In this document: positions 1 through 11,639 of the stretch, one piece after another
Layout: each line of letters starts with the position of its first letter
How positions within the stretch are numbered: the stretch's first letter is position 1
Source: Platerodrilus igneus
Taxonomy: Eukaryota > Arthropoda > Insecta > Coleoptera > Lycidae
DNA: 64,000 bases
Assembly: GCA_036346225.1 (NCBI GenBank)
Contig: JARFIW010001486.1
Location: 310,001 to 374,000, forward strand
Direction of reading: 5' to 3'
Position numbers and translations under genes: made by a program
The notes under the pieces: model-generated
What the model was told of the DNA's origin: nothing
The model's input: the letters and a program-made list of their open reading frames with translations, nothing else
Databases searched by the model: none

Positions 1-3000
1 AGACTTATATAGTTAGTAATATCTGCAAACCATATAGCAACTTTACTTATCTCTCAAATGTCACCAACCACTGCGCGTACGCAAACAGGTTTCTGCTTGC
101 TTGCACGTGATGCATTTCAGCTTGCAAGTGTTATTTCGTTGCATCCATTAAAGTTAACGCTTGAATGCCTGCTTTTGTGTTTGCAACAATTGGTATAGTA
201 AGTTATATGTAATACACCACGACGCTCAAGGCTCAAGTGCTTTAACTGCGTCTTCGGAATAAATTGGTAAGTATAGTTGGTGTAAAATGAAAATAGAGTT
301 TTCTGTGGTACTTACACGTTTTGTAAACCAAAGAATATTTATTGTACAATAAGAGTAACCGAACCACTAAGAGTAATCCAAACTTGAGTTATGTGATCTA
401 TAATTTTTAAGTCACCCCGCGTTTTAGAAAGCATGCATATGTGAAAGAAAATAACCGCATTCTTCCTCTCAGCGCTATACGTTTGCGATAATTTATGACT
501 TGCATCTCAGTGCAAACTGCATACGCATTCCATTTACTCCCCGAAATGACAATACCAGGAATGAAATGTATGTTATTTATTGTGCTCGCTATACGCGTCG
601 ACTTTTATTTCTACTAAGTGTATCCAGTTCGTGTGACAAATGGGGGTTACACACAGGGTAACGACCGTAGTTGTTATTTAATCTGATACCAGTAGTATCC
701 ATTTAGGAGATGTTATATCACCATATTTATACCACTATACATGAAATTTTTATATAAAGAATTGTGAAACTGAATGGTTTTCACTATGTTTGTTAATAAT
801 AAAACACCGATATCGATTCTAAAATAAAGAATGTTTGATCTCGTGACATTACTATTAGGGAAAGTTAACACATTCCAGAATAAGAATGCAGGCTTTTGGC
901 ATAGTCGCTAATTTCCCGGTCCCGTTGGCTTTTCTATCTTTAAACGCTTCGTTTTTAAACTTATTGTAAAGTTCATGGGTAAGTTTATATTTTCACAGTC
1001 ATTTTTAACCTGAACCAACTTTCCATATTGAGAAATTACGAAAACTCACTACTAAACTTTTCTTATACGCGAAGCATACCAAATCTTAAGAACCAAAACT
1101 TAGACTGCATTTTAGAGCAGACGCTTTTAACTTAAAAGCTCTAAAAATATTTTTTAACCAATTCTAACCTCTGTGGTTAAAAAGTACGTTTAACTTTTTC
1201 CAGATTATTAATTCAGGAGTTTAACTTTTAATTCTAATTTTGCGTTTAATTTTCTGTCGAACAAACGAACGGCCATACCTAACAGAATTTTAGAATTGCT
1301 TAAATTTTTAAGATTAAAATGAAAGTTTTGAATCTAGCTGCAAAATATATTGAGGCAAGTTTCACACAAATCGCGCTAACTGTTGTGATTCATTGAAAAA
1401 GTGAATCAACAAGGTCGATGCCAATTAATTTAAGTGAAGACAACACAAATAATCATAATAACATAAATTATTCAACAGTTAGTTCTACGTGTTTGATAAG
1501 TGCAGTAATTCAAAAAGATATACATTTTATTTAGTTTTCTTAGGAAATAATTTAATACATATTTGAATTATCCAATGCTCCACCCGAAGGTACTACATTG
1601 GTCAGGAGGCGCACGTTTCTGACTAGAAGTATAGAATTTAGCCGAAACCTTGTCACCTCAAGCACGCTATGGATCTTTAATGTGTGACAACAGTCACACA
1701 CAGGACTGGTTCTCATCCGAACAAGGGAGTACGTTTTTAAAAAATGCCTACCTAACATTTTTCTAGCGTTCTGTGTCAGGAGTCCAAACCTAGACCTTTA
1801 AAATAGTGAACACACGCGAACCAAAGTATAAAGCCCCCGGCAGAGTTATGTACCGTATATTTGAATATCCAATACTCTATCCGACGGTAATGTGTTGTTT
1901 AGACACAGAATTTATTTCTAGTGAAAATCCGACTTTTCGTTGTTTTTTTTATTAATATCTATATTAAAGCGTTTGCCGTCTGAACTTTAAAATTTCAACT
2001 CTGTTCTTAAAACTAAAGCAATCAGTAACTATTTCATATGTTAAAAAGATTTTATCCAAATTTTCAGTTCTTGAAAGGAATTCCGCGAACACTAAGACCG
2101 ATGATTCAATCTACACTGGCCTTCCTAACAACACTCTGGGTTCCTGTCTAAAGCCTAGGGTAAAATGTATGGGAAGCGGCTTTTTGTACAAAAGAACCAT
2201 CGAATAAGATCTTCCAGCCAGCTAAGTTTCTTCAACTTAGGGCAGAGCTATGAGCTAGGGATGTAGGTTGGTATACGATAAAAAGAGAATATTATGGACG
2301 CCACCGTATCTTAATAATAGCTGTTTCCGAAGATAAAATACGAAAATCTTCGGAAAAAAAGGTCTACTGAATAATCTTGTAACATGTTCAATTTCAGTAA
2401 TAATTATTCGCATTGAATTACGAGGATAATGCGCTAAGCGTGCATTATTCCTTATTAATCTTCTTATATTAAAATATCTGTGTCACATAAAGTTATTTCC
2501 ACGCGCATCTCTAGTTATTTCTTTCGTATTCCACGCCTCTAACGTCGCGACGATTCGGTTCTTGTTTCGTTTAGTTAATCGCCTGCTAGCAACAGCTTTA
2601 TCAACATGTATTCTCGAGCAGAGGCAGGCGACCTTCGCATTAATTACTAAAGTAAGCAAGTCAGGTCGTGCTCAACCTGAAACTGTTAAGATACCTTCTA
2701 CTAACGGTTGGTAAAGTATATATTTTACGAACTAATTTAATTTGGTTTAATTTATTTAGCGCGTCATGTGGGATTCATCATTTAAAATTCGTCACTTAGG
2801 ATTTGTCGATATGAAAATTGTCTACTAAGAAATTTGTTAACTAGGAATTATGGATGTTAATTTGGATTGCAGTCGTCTCTAGTTAGAAATGGCTGGTAAC
2901 TTTGTTTGAAGAATATAAATTTCCATCTCGATTTATCGTGGAGCAACAAAAGCAGTTTGGTTCGTTATTAGATATAAGATATTTCATGTATGTGTTTTGA

Positions 3001-4028
3001 ATGTCATAGAAATTTGATAAACAGACTATCATATAAAGCACGTAAAGTTGCTATTACGTTTTCAACATGTAATCTGTGTAATTCTCAATTATTATTGAAC
3101 TGGTTTTATAAGCCGTAGAACAAAATTTTGTCAGATTGGGTTTTAATAATTACAAGCTTTGTTCCATCTGAACCTTAGATAATTTCAACGTATATTTTCG
3201 ACGTAATATTTTTTGTGTGGCACAATTGACAGATGTTGTCATGAAAACAAATGCTTCGTGCAGCTGTCAATGAGTTTAAACCAAACATTCCTATTTTTGT
3301 GATTAGCATTTATCCACATGTAAATCATAAAATTTAAATCTGAAAATTTAAAGACACTCTGTTTAAAATTCTAGAAATTGTAATCTACCTGAAAAGATCT
3401 GCCCAGGTTAGAACGTAATTCAGTGTATTTTGCTTACAAATTATTTTCACTCAAATGTTTAAAGCAGGTTCATATTTAAAGTGTAGTTGGTTGTTTTAAA
3501 AAGTCAAAACCTTGACTTTGATATAGATGTTAATAATAAATTTTTGTTACTTGTTAAAAAGTTCCGAAATTTTAAAAGAGAGTTTCTTTAGTAAACAATT
3601 AGTTCAACTTTGAGGTTTTTATTTTGGTCAAATGCGATCAAATCTAATTACACAAAGGTAAAATTTTTGAGTAATAATTTGGTGCCAATATCATATTGGA
3701 TATACATTTGTTTAATTTTTTTTATACTTTTATAGAACATAAATGGTGTTCTACTTTTTTATTTATTTAATCTTTGCAATTTCTTACAGGAGCTGCGTCT
3801 TATTTTGATAAGACAGGTTTTTGTTAACGAAGGCCATCGTTTTATCTTTGAGTTTCCACGTCCGCCCTTAGAACTGTGATCTGCTATTATCGTAATTATC
3901 TCAGGACATGGTGGCGCCTATTTAATTTAGCTTAGCTTTGGTTTGCAAATAGAATTCGACTTACCCCCCCACTTCTTATTGCTCTACCCAGGAATAGACC
4001 CCTAGCTATGTAGAAAAATTTTTGTTTA
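1..4028. other. AT-rich DNA without recognisable genes
   Basis: I read both strands and find no open frame with a recognisable domain, no RNA gene and no terminal repeats that I can pair. The only open frames are short and low-information. A weak imperfect duplication of about 35 bp occurs near 1555-1595 and 1850-1890. If the family-B element starting near 4092 kept its 5' LTR, that LTR should lie about 2.2-4.09 kb, but I see no resemblance to the 3' LTR at 8706-10598. Confidence 0.6.
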
Positions 4029-4029
4029 C

Positions 4030-4112
4030 TGGCGCCCATTAAGAAAAATAAGTTACACTAGCGCCTCAACTTAGAAGAAATAACGTTTCAGTGGCGCTCA
4101 CAAAGTGGTGCC
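4030..4112 (+). repeat. Tandem primer-binding-site-like units, candidate PBS of the family-B LTR element
   Basis: Three imperfect units spaced about 29-33 bp apart begin TGGCGCCC (4030), TAGCGCCTC (4059) and TGGCGCTC (4092). The last continues to a GGTGCC at about 4112. A tRNA-Lys-primed gypsy-type site normally reads TGGCGCCCAACGTGGGGC, so these resemble decayed PBS copies. The position upstream of a gag remnant on the same strand fits a 5' LTR/PBS junction, but no 5' LTR homologous to the 3' LTR was recognised. The assignment is inference. Confidence 0.4.
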
Positions 4113-5800
4113 TTGTGTAAAAAACAAAAGTCGTTTCAATCTAAACGTCAAAACATATACTTACTTACCTTTAACACTGCAAACTTAAATTGGAACGATG
4201 ATCTCGTACTGTCTGAAAACATAAACACCTCAAAGAATACATAGAACTAGGGCTTCACTGGAGCCTAGTCTAACTATCACAAAAAAATTTCAAAAGGTAA
4301 CAATTCAAAAATATAACTCTAAAAAATATTACCGGGAAAAATGCTTGTAGCTTGTCTCACTGTACACCTAAATTTTGCAAATTCGCTTAAACCAACTGTG
4401 AGAAACTATGCTCTACTTAAAAAAAATAGATTCAACATAACTCATTTTCTATTTTGTTAAAACTATTTACAACTTTTATGCAACTTTATATACATTATTT
4501 TTTCAGCAATCAAACTATCACAATATTTATTTCTTATCTGTTATTACATAAGTGTATTTTATAGACCTTAGGTATTTACTAAAGTTCTTTACGGAATATA
4601 TTGAACTTTAATTATAAGTAACAACTTTTTACTGTTCACCGAAAAAAGGATCCTGTTTTGGTTTACAAACAAGTGCATAAATGTTTTGAGTTTATGATAT
4701 AAGATTGAGTTTAAATAACTTTAGAAATTTATATTGTGAACGAAAATTTAAATAATCTTATGATACAAAACAAACTGTGTATTATTATACTTTCAAGTAA
4801 AAAACTGGAATCTTAAATGTCACAAGCAAGTGCTAGAAAGTCACCTGTTAAGTTACAAACAAATTTTTGTTTAACATTTCTATACCTTGAAATTTATCTT
4901 TAAATCTCTAACGATCATATGAACCTTTGTATAAGTTTAATCTTTTAAATATTGAACAAAAATATTCACTCACATTTAGACTACTATATGAATTTACAAA
5001 AAAAGTGCAACCGCTGACATTCCGGTAATTTCTTTTTGACAAGAACTGAATAAAGAAATCACTCACCACTGACCTCTATCTAAATCCGGTAGCAGCCATC
5101 TACCAACTTATTTAAGAATGAGCTTTGCGTCATCACCCAATAACCTTCATGTCCAACACCAACAACAGATGTATGTCTTTTAAATATGCCTAGAACTACC
5201 AGCTTGATTTCATTTGAGAATGAAGCCTTAAATTTTTACTTGTTTAGAACATGTGCACCTTAATATTTCAACTTTGAAATATTTAAAAAAACTTGCACTA
5301 CAAAAATCAAAAAGCATTAATTTAAATTTAAAATGAAAACAATTACATACCGTTATGACGTTGCATCCAAACCATATAAATCATCTCAAGGGTCGACTAA
5401 CCAAGGAAGAAAAAAATCAAAAATTTTCTTCGCGATTCTCCTAGACTACACTAGTGACGGTTTTTACTTTAGATATAAAGGGATCCTTCTCTTCCAAGTC
5501 ACGTGCCTGTTAGGCTCCATGATTTCAAACAATCTGCTCGACCAAGCGTCCGAACCAGTTTTCCAATTACATTCTCAAATAAAAATAGACTAAACCTACG
5601 CGAGTAAGCGCAGTAAAACCGAATTCTTGAATTAACACATTCGCAAGTATCAGGAGAATAGAAATTCTAAATTGAATTTATCAACGCAGATGGAGTTGTA
5701 CAAGATAACGAATAAATAAAGCTAGTATTCTAATTGAATAGAAATTTATACCTTCAATACCGTAAGAAATATTTATAGACGATAATTATAAAAAGGCGTG
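4113..5800. other. Unassigned DNA upstream of the gag remnant
   Basis: This is AT-rich sequence between the PBS-like array and the first gag-like codons. An 86-codon open frame at 5333-5593 (+) has no motif I recognise and no homologue in the related provirus at 51916-59494, whose leader is only about 140 bp. It may be a decayed leader or an insertion. Confidence 0.4.
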
Positions 5801-5805
5801 AATTA

Positions 5806-6863
5806 ACCGGGAAGGAAATTGTATTCGTTACAAGATTAACGAAAAAATAACTTCGGGTTTAGAGGAAACTAGCAAAACTATTGAGGAAATGAAATTTGAA
5901 ATTAGAGGAAAAGCAGTACAAATTTTAGGGGATATGGATGATGCTAAAAAGAAATAGTTCAAATAAAGGCGAATCAGAATGCAAGTGAGAAAGAAGCTAA
6001 TACAAAAATTAAAATTTTGGATCTAAAGGTGAATGAAATAGAAGGAAGCTGTCAAACTGGGTTTAAAACATTCAAAAAGGACTTAGGGCATTTTGAAAAT
6101 AAGTTTCATCATTTAGAAGACAGAGTTAAAAATCGTCATGTTGGGGAACCGATGAGGTGGAATCCAATCAGTGTTCCGGTGGAACAACACTCGACATTTT
6201 ATGGGGATAATAAACTTAACCCTAAAGTATTTTTAAATAACTTACAAACTTTAATACAAGATAGCTGGGGATGAGCAAACAAAGTTAAATATTGTAAGAT
6301 CTAAGATGAAGGGTAGTGCAAAAATTTGGTTTGGATTAATAGAAAGTGAGCTAAGTTCGTTTAAAGACTTTAAAATTAAATTTTTAAAGCATTTCTGAAA
6401 AGACAACCAGCAATTTAAAATGAGAGGTAATTTATTGATGGGCAAATATAGTAACGATTCAGGCATAACAAGAGAGTTGTATGCGATCAAGAAATTTAGC
6501 GTTGCCAAACAACTTGATATTCCTTTAGAGGGCAAGCAGAAAATAAAGTATTTAGCAGGTCACTTCGAAACGGAAATAAGGGAGTGCATAGCCTTACAAA
6601 ATATTGTTCCTAGAGATGTGTTTTTGAAATATCTTCAACGTTATGATGATATGGGTCAACCAAAAAAGATGGAGACCAGGGCAAGGAGCCAGCTCTTGAA
6701 TACATTTAGATTCCAGAGGAATAATGGACAGGAAAGATATCAAGGCACACCATTTGAAAGAAATAGACAAAGAAATAATTGGAATAGAGGAAATGTCATT
6801 AGGAGAGACGGAGGAAACGAGAATAATGAATCCCGGACCATTGAGGATAGAACCGGTACCTAA
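5806..6863 (+). pseudogene. gag: gag remnant of a Ty3/gypsy-type LTR element (family B)
   Basis: Encodes remnants of the structural Gag protein that would form the particle of an LTR retrotransposon. A charged coiled-coil-like N-terminus comes first, then a capsid-like segment containing TFYGDNKLNP (around 6200) and FLKHF (around 6390), then a basic Arg/Asn-rich tail ending near 6863. The segment aligns by eye with the gag of the provirus at 51916-59494 (MKFYGDNRVNPQIF, DEQTKLNTIKAL). The frame is broken: a stop and shift near 6272, a TGA in the Trp position after FLKHF (6397), and a shift near 6420. The protease and RT remnants follow on the same strand. Certain as a gag-type relic; the exact start is unknown because the N-terminus has decayed. 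Confidence 0.75.
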
Positions 6864-7083
6864 GGAAGGGACAATATGGCAAACGCACTGACAAATGGCA
6901 TAAAGAGTAGCAACGAAAATAAATAAATATATTCAGATATAGTTAATCAGCCTGGAACGTCAAATAAGCAGGATTTCTAAAAGCAAACAAATCAAGCGAC
7001 GAAAATATAGAAATTAATAAATATGAACATGCGAGTGAATTTATAAAATTTGAGTTAGAGAATGATGAAAAAATTAATGAAAG

Positions 7084-7452
7084 AAATGATTTAGTACCTG
7101 TAATAAAATTGTAAGTAGAGAGAAAAGAGATAAAATTACTGGTAAATATAGGAGCTGAAGCAACATTTGTAAGTGAAAGTTTTATTAAAGATAATTCGGA
7201 AACTTAATGCAGAAAGTTATCCCTATTAGAAGAAATAATTTAGTATCGCCGAATAATAAGAAGTTTGCAGCTATCAAAAGTATCATAATTCAGAAAATTA
7301 AGTTGGGAAAGATAGAAGTTGAGCAAGAGTTTTTAATAGTGCCAGGACTAAGAGTTGATGCCATTCTGGAAATGGATTTTATAAGTGTTATGAAAGGTAT
7401 AATAGATACCGAGAATAAGGTGATAATTATAAGAGATGAAAAGATTAAATGA
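7084..7452 (+). pseudogene. pro: Retroviral-type aspartic protease remnant (family B)
   Basis: Remnant of the aspartic protease that processes Gag-Pol. The active-site region reads LLVNIGAEATFVSE (about 7135-7176), whereas the related provirus has LLDTGAEASLISE at 55533-55571; here the catalytic Asp is Asn and the Thr is Ile. The C-terminal part, EQEFLIVPGL then ILEMDF, matches EQEFVIVPGL then ILGVDC of the relative. A stop near 7205 separates the active-site part from the C-terminal part. The loss of the catalytic residue and the stop make this inactive. Confidence 0.7.
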
Positions 7453-7488
7453 GATATAAAAGTCCATATAGAGGTACAAGGAGATTGT

Positions 7489-8043
7489 ATGAATTTGAAT
7501 AAATTTGAGCAGGAGATCGAGGGTGAAGGAGATATGAGTTTAAGTAATAAGTGCCCTGGTGAAGTTAGAAGAGACTTTGTAGCGTTTTTAGAGAGAAAGA
7601 CAGAATTATTAAAAACTGCAGAAGATGATGTTGAAGAGATGGAATTAATAGACGAAACTGATGAAAATAGTATGACTGTAGGTGTTAAAAAAGAGGTAAT
7701 GGATCTTTTCGTGAACGCAGCTCTTAAAAATAAAATAAATAAAGGTAGTAAAATATTAAATAATGATGAAATAATTTGGAAAGTAGAACTTAATAATTCG
7801 TTTGGGATACTTGCAATTAGAGAATCAGATCGTTATGCGAAATGGCCTATGTATAAATATGGAGTAGCGTTTGGTTTGTCAAAACATTCATTTAAATATG
7901 CAGATGTAAGAAAGAATGGGAAGCGTAGGAAAAAGAAAGAAATTATTCAGATGATAGAGAATGAGGTAGTTAAGAGTATAAGTGTGAATTATTTTGAGAG
8001 AGAATGTGAAGATAACGTAGATAAGGGATCAATTGTTGTTTAA
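7489..8043 (+). pseudogene. Truncated reverse transcriptase N-terminus (family B)
   Basis: A 184-codon open frame that, aligned by eye to the RT start of the provirus on the other side of the window, corresponds to the protease-RT linker (CPGEVRRDF against CPEDRRVEV) and to the RT motif-A region (KVELNNSF then DRY, against KLDLRNLF then RRY), followed by FGLS. The catalytic Asp of motif A appears as Glu. No YxDD box, RNase H or integrase follows. The frame ends in a Lys/Glu-rich tail and stops at 8041-8043. The other family is cut at the same place (after FGLS), so this looks like an inherited internal deletion. The alignment is weak outside these motifs. Confidence 0.5.
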
Positions 8044-8705
8044 TGTTCAGGTGAAATTAAGAATGAAATTGAATCATTGTAAAACGTACGAATTGAAAGA
8101 TAGAGAGTTAAGAACTTCTACTGATTCAGAAAATAGGTTAGAAGTTATTGATAGTAATCCATTTAAAACTGAAGTTATGTATTTAATGTAGTGTAATTGA
8201 AAGATGTATGATTTGAAAGTAACGTAAGAAAGCTAGATATACAAATTCTAGACCACAAGATTTTTCGACATGAGTAGTATAACTGAGTAGTTGCTGGGAC
8301 AACTTTATGAAAATTTTATACCCCATATTTTTCCAAGATTATGATAGTTTGAAGAGGAATGTGCCAGAATATGATAAATTATGTGTACTAGTGAAGAAAA
8401 TTTTGTGTGAGATAAAACTGGATGAGACCGTGTGAAAATATGAAAAAGTTAGAAATATAGGATAGAAATGTTACATTATAGATGATATTATATCCAGTAA
8501 AGGAAAGTTTAGTTGATTTAAGATAGAGATAGGTGGATTATTAGAAGGAGAAAAGCTCTAGTATAGAAAGATTATGCTTGTGTATTATAAAACTTATAGA
8601 ATTATTTATAGACAGCGAGTAATTAGAAATAAAAATAGTAAAAGTACCCATATATGCGAAAAAATAACGCAGACTTTGAGTTTTATATTTTAACTTGGGG
8701 GAAAA
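8044..8705 (+). other. 3' noncoding end of the family-B element with polypurine tract
   Basis: C-poor, A/G-rich sequence without a useful frame. It ends in TTGGGGGAAAA (8695-8705), a typical polypurine tract, directly before the TG of the LTR at 8706. The polypurine tract primes plus-strand DNA synthesis in LTR elements. The related provirus has AGGGGAAAA at the equivalent place on its coding (minus) strand. Confidence 0.7.
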
Positions 8706-9638
8706 TGTCGTGACAAGTGGTGACGAGAAGTTATTGAAACTTAAATTCTGCAAATAAATCTCACTAAAATATAATAGAATCTGAAAAAACGGAAATTTCC
8801 GTAAGTTTATGGTTACGCACTGTATAATACAAGCGTACTTTTATCCATTGATGTACAAGCAAAAAATACATTTGCGCGTATATAAATAATCACCTTGTAT
8901 GATATAAGCATATTGTATATACATAGCAAGTAACGTAAGCGGCATAGTAAAAATAAATATTTATTTGTAAGGTACCGTAAAACGCATTTAAATGCGAACG
9001 AAAATCGAATATTTTAAGATAAATAGGAAACCATTTGTTTTCACTTATTAATTATCAATACATTTTGATAAAAATGCTTTTCATTTGCTGTAAATAGCAT
9101 AAAAATAAAATTTTATGTATTTATAAACCCATTTCTAGTCTTAATTTTGTGTACTGAAACGCGAAAGCAAATAACTACTATAAAATGCAACCTATTTTGC
9201 ATTAAAAGCAATTAAAGTTTAAATCAATTGCTTTTGTGCATTTTAGAAATTTATTTTAAATAAAAATTTTTTTAGAATATTAGGAATATAAAAGGATGAG
9301 ACGTCGGTATTTAGAACTATGTAAATATCTAATTAATAAGTGAAACATTTTATTCCAAAAAGCAACCCGATCATTGAAAAACACGTAAAAACTGATAAGA
9401 ATTATTTATTACTTTTCGCATTCACTGTTGGAGAAAATTGATGCGACACATTAACCTTGGGTGTGAAACAAGGATAAACAGCGCCTGCCACGAATAACTG
9501 GAACCAGATAACAAGGTAATAAAACTCAACAATTTTGAATGCTAATGAGGATTTCCAAGAATATTACGTAAGATAGGAATTTACTATTTAGAATGGAATC
9601 GCGCACCTTCTAGTAGGTTCAGAAAACAGATAAATTAG

Positions 9639-9693
9639 TATATATAAGGAAGCATTTATAGTTAAAGAATTCATTAGATTCATTCAATTCAGT
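9639..9693 (+). promoter_or_regulatory. Candidate LTR core promoter (TATA and initiator)
   Basis: TATATATAAG at 9639-9648 is followed by TCATT at 9671-9675 (about 32 bp downstream) and TCAGT at 9689-9693. Both resemble arthropod initiators, and the first is at normal TATA spacing. The strand agrees with the gag orientation. It would drive genomic RNA from the LTR; this is inference from motifs only. Confidence 0.45.
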
Positions 9694-10510
9694 CGATTGT
9701 TAAATGCGATTGCGAAATGTTATTTTGATTTAAGTCGCAATCTGTTGCTTTGGGAAGGTGCTATTTGAAGTATGCAGTAAGCTTACTGTAATTTAATAAT
9801 TACATTGTTACAATGAATATAAAAGTGATGTTTTAAATGCAAATTACATAAAAAATGATTTTTGTTAAATAATTGAATAGCAGATTTAAGCATAATGTAC
9901 TTTGATAGCTGCTGTTTGAAGCGAGGATTTTGAATATGGAAAATTTTGTAAACTGATTTGAACGTCAATTTAAAATAAGAAGATACTTAATTACGAGGAG
10001 CGTTTTTGTGGATTCTGCAAGTTTTACTTTTAGATTTATCTTTAACTGATATTAGAGTACTTGTATTTAGTTTAAGATAGACAAAATAATTTTTTTGTTA
10101 AAAATATTTTTACCAGGAAAGTTTGTGTTCAGAGTTCGAAACACTCTGCCCTTTTAATAGATTATTTGTTAAGGATTTTTTGACCAAACAAACCTTACAA
10201 ACGTGACAATAAACAAAGTCTTTTAAAATACTCATAAATAAAGGAGCTTTAGTTTTGTAAATTTAAAATAAGGTAAGGAATATTTTATAAAAAGTACTTC
10301 TTAGAAATTATTTTTATCTTTGAAAGAAACGATGGTGTAAATGTTTTATATGCTTTTGTATGAGAGAAAATATTTCATAGTGTATAATTGCTTTGTGACA
10401 TTGCTGTTTGATTTTTTTTTAAAAACTCCGTCAAATGCGTTGAGCTAGCCAGACAAAGTTAAAACGGAAGGTAAGTAAACAGTATTAAATTTACAATTTG
10501 CTGTATCTGC

Positions 10511-10598
10511 ATCACAGCACTTTTTTAATGACGCTCCAATGCGAGGCCATTTTCATATCACTCTTTCAGCGACGCTTAACGCGGGCTTTGTCACAGCA
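10511..10598 (+). repeat. Tandem LTR-end plus PBS-like units inside the U5 of LTR-B
   Basis: LTR-end motifs TCACAGCA (10512-10519), CATATCA (10554-10560) and TCACAGCA (10591-10598) alternate with two PBS-like blocks, TGACGCTCCAATGCGAGGCC (from 10529) and GCGACGCTTAACGCGGGC (from 10569). The unit is 38-43 bp. It looks like two rounds of LTR extension through the primer-binding site. Confidence 0.65.

Positions 10599-10664
<66 letters not shown>
10599..10664. repeat. (TA)n microsatellite
   Basis: About 66 bp of uninterrupted alternating TA lie exactly between the LTR-B end and the first base of the Penelope inverted copy. It is probably the remains of the target microsatellite. Confidence 0.95.
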
Positions 10665-10667
<3 letters not shown>

Positions 10668-11483
10668 CAAAATAACTATTGGGGATACAGTCAGATTGGG
10701 CATGGATTTAATATAAACTTCTTATAACCATTTCAAGCTTTCGAAAATGTTTATTTTCTTCATCAGGATACTAAAAGTTTATAATTTAACATTTATATGA
10801 TAAAATTCTATAGGTTACTTACGATTATAAAGTTTACAATTATATAAACATTAAATGACATCTATATGACATGGACAGGTTTTTGTTCATACGCGTACAT
10901 TTAAAAGTTTCTTATAAGTATATGCAAAATTAAAGTTAAAGTTAATGTAGTAAAGATATTAATTAAATAAAGTAACATAGTTATTATAGGTCTTGATAAA
11001 AATAAAAATAGAAACTAAAAAGTGTTATACTAGTTTTTAAAATTAAAGCTAATCGTATTGTACCAAAGGTGTTATAAATTTGTATAGTGTGATAGTTTTA
11101 TATAAATTTGGAATTATTTTTATTCTTTATTATTGTTATAAGATATGAATAAATATTGTTTAAATTTTGTGTGTCTGTTTTTTTATTTATAGGATTTTTT
11201 TCGAGAGCAATCGCGATCATTTCAAGAAATAAGCGTTTTTTATAGCTAATTTCTCTGAATATAATTCTGGTGTCATCATAATTCATAGTGTGACCTGTAT
11301 CAATTACATGGGAAGCTAGCGCGCATGTTTTTTTGTTCAGATTGCAATCACTTTTGTGTGAGGTTAGTCTTGTAGATAACCAATTTGATGTCTGTCCAAC
11401 ATACCTACCATTACAGTTACGACAGGGTATACTGTAGACTATTCCTGACTGTCGGGGTGTAGGTGTGTGGTCTTTAAGACTAC
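10665..11483 (-). repeat. Inverted 5' partial copy of the Penelope 3' end
   Basis: Reverse complement of 13698-14520, including the last part of the GIY-YIG frame (a 62-codon piece at 11098-11286 on the minus strand that differs from the main copy at only a few residues) and the 3' untranslated region. It meets the forward copy abruptly at about 11483/11484. Confidence 0.9.
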
Positions 11484-11592
11484 TTGAAATGGTTATAAGA
11501 AGTTTATATTAAATCCATGCCCAATCTGACTGTATCCCCAATAGTTATTTTGCTTATACATTATAAAAACAGTCAATATTACTAATTTTATT
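11484..11592 (+). repeat. Direct terminal repeat (pseudo-LTR piece) of the Penelope element
   Basis: The 109 bp starting CTTGAAATGGTTATAAG recur at 14446-14554 at the 3' end of the element. This is the tandem-copy signature of Penelope-like elements. Confidence 0.85.
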
Positions 11593-11639
11593 CGAAGTAT
11601 GGGGTTTTACCAACACATCCGTGTTACTTACGGTAATGA

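Larger units (their letters stand above)
8706..10598 (+). mobile_element. 3' LTR of the family-B LTR retrotransposon
   Basis: A 1.9-kb long terminal repeat beginning TGTCGTGAC and ending TCACAGCA (TG...CA). It is preceded by a polypurine tract and followed at once by (TA)n. A diverged reverse-orientation copy is present at 37768-39567: both share the segment with AATACAAGCGTAC, the CAAATGCGTT-like stretches and the U5 end. The U5 end carries two extra PBS-like units (10511-10598). No coding function. Confidence 0.8.

Noticed and set aside
1555..1890. Imperfect ~35-bp duplication containing a TTTGAAT..TCCAAT motif
   Set aside because: Two copies only, weak similarity, and no associated structure.
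5333..5593. 86-codon frame before the gag remnant
   Set aside because: No motif, no counterpart in the related provirus, and short enough to occur by chance.
10498..10727. Open frames encoding Tyr-Ile repeats
   Set aside because: They are translations of (TA)n. The same artefact occurs at 21681-22010, 22475-22801, 42407-42748 and 47794-47979.
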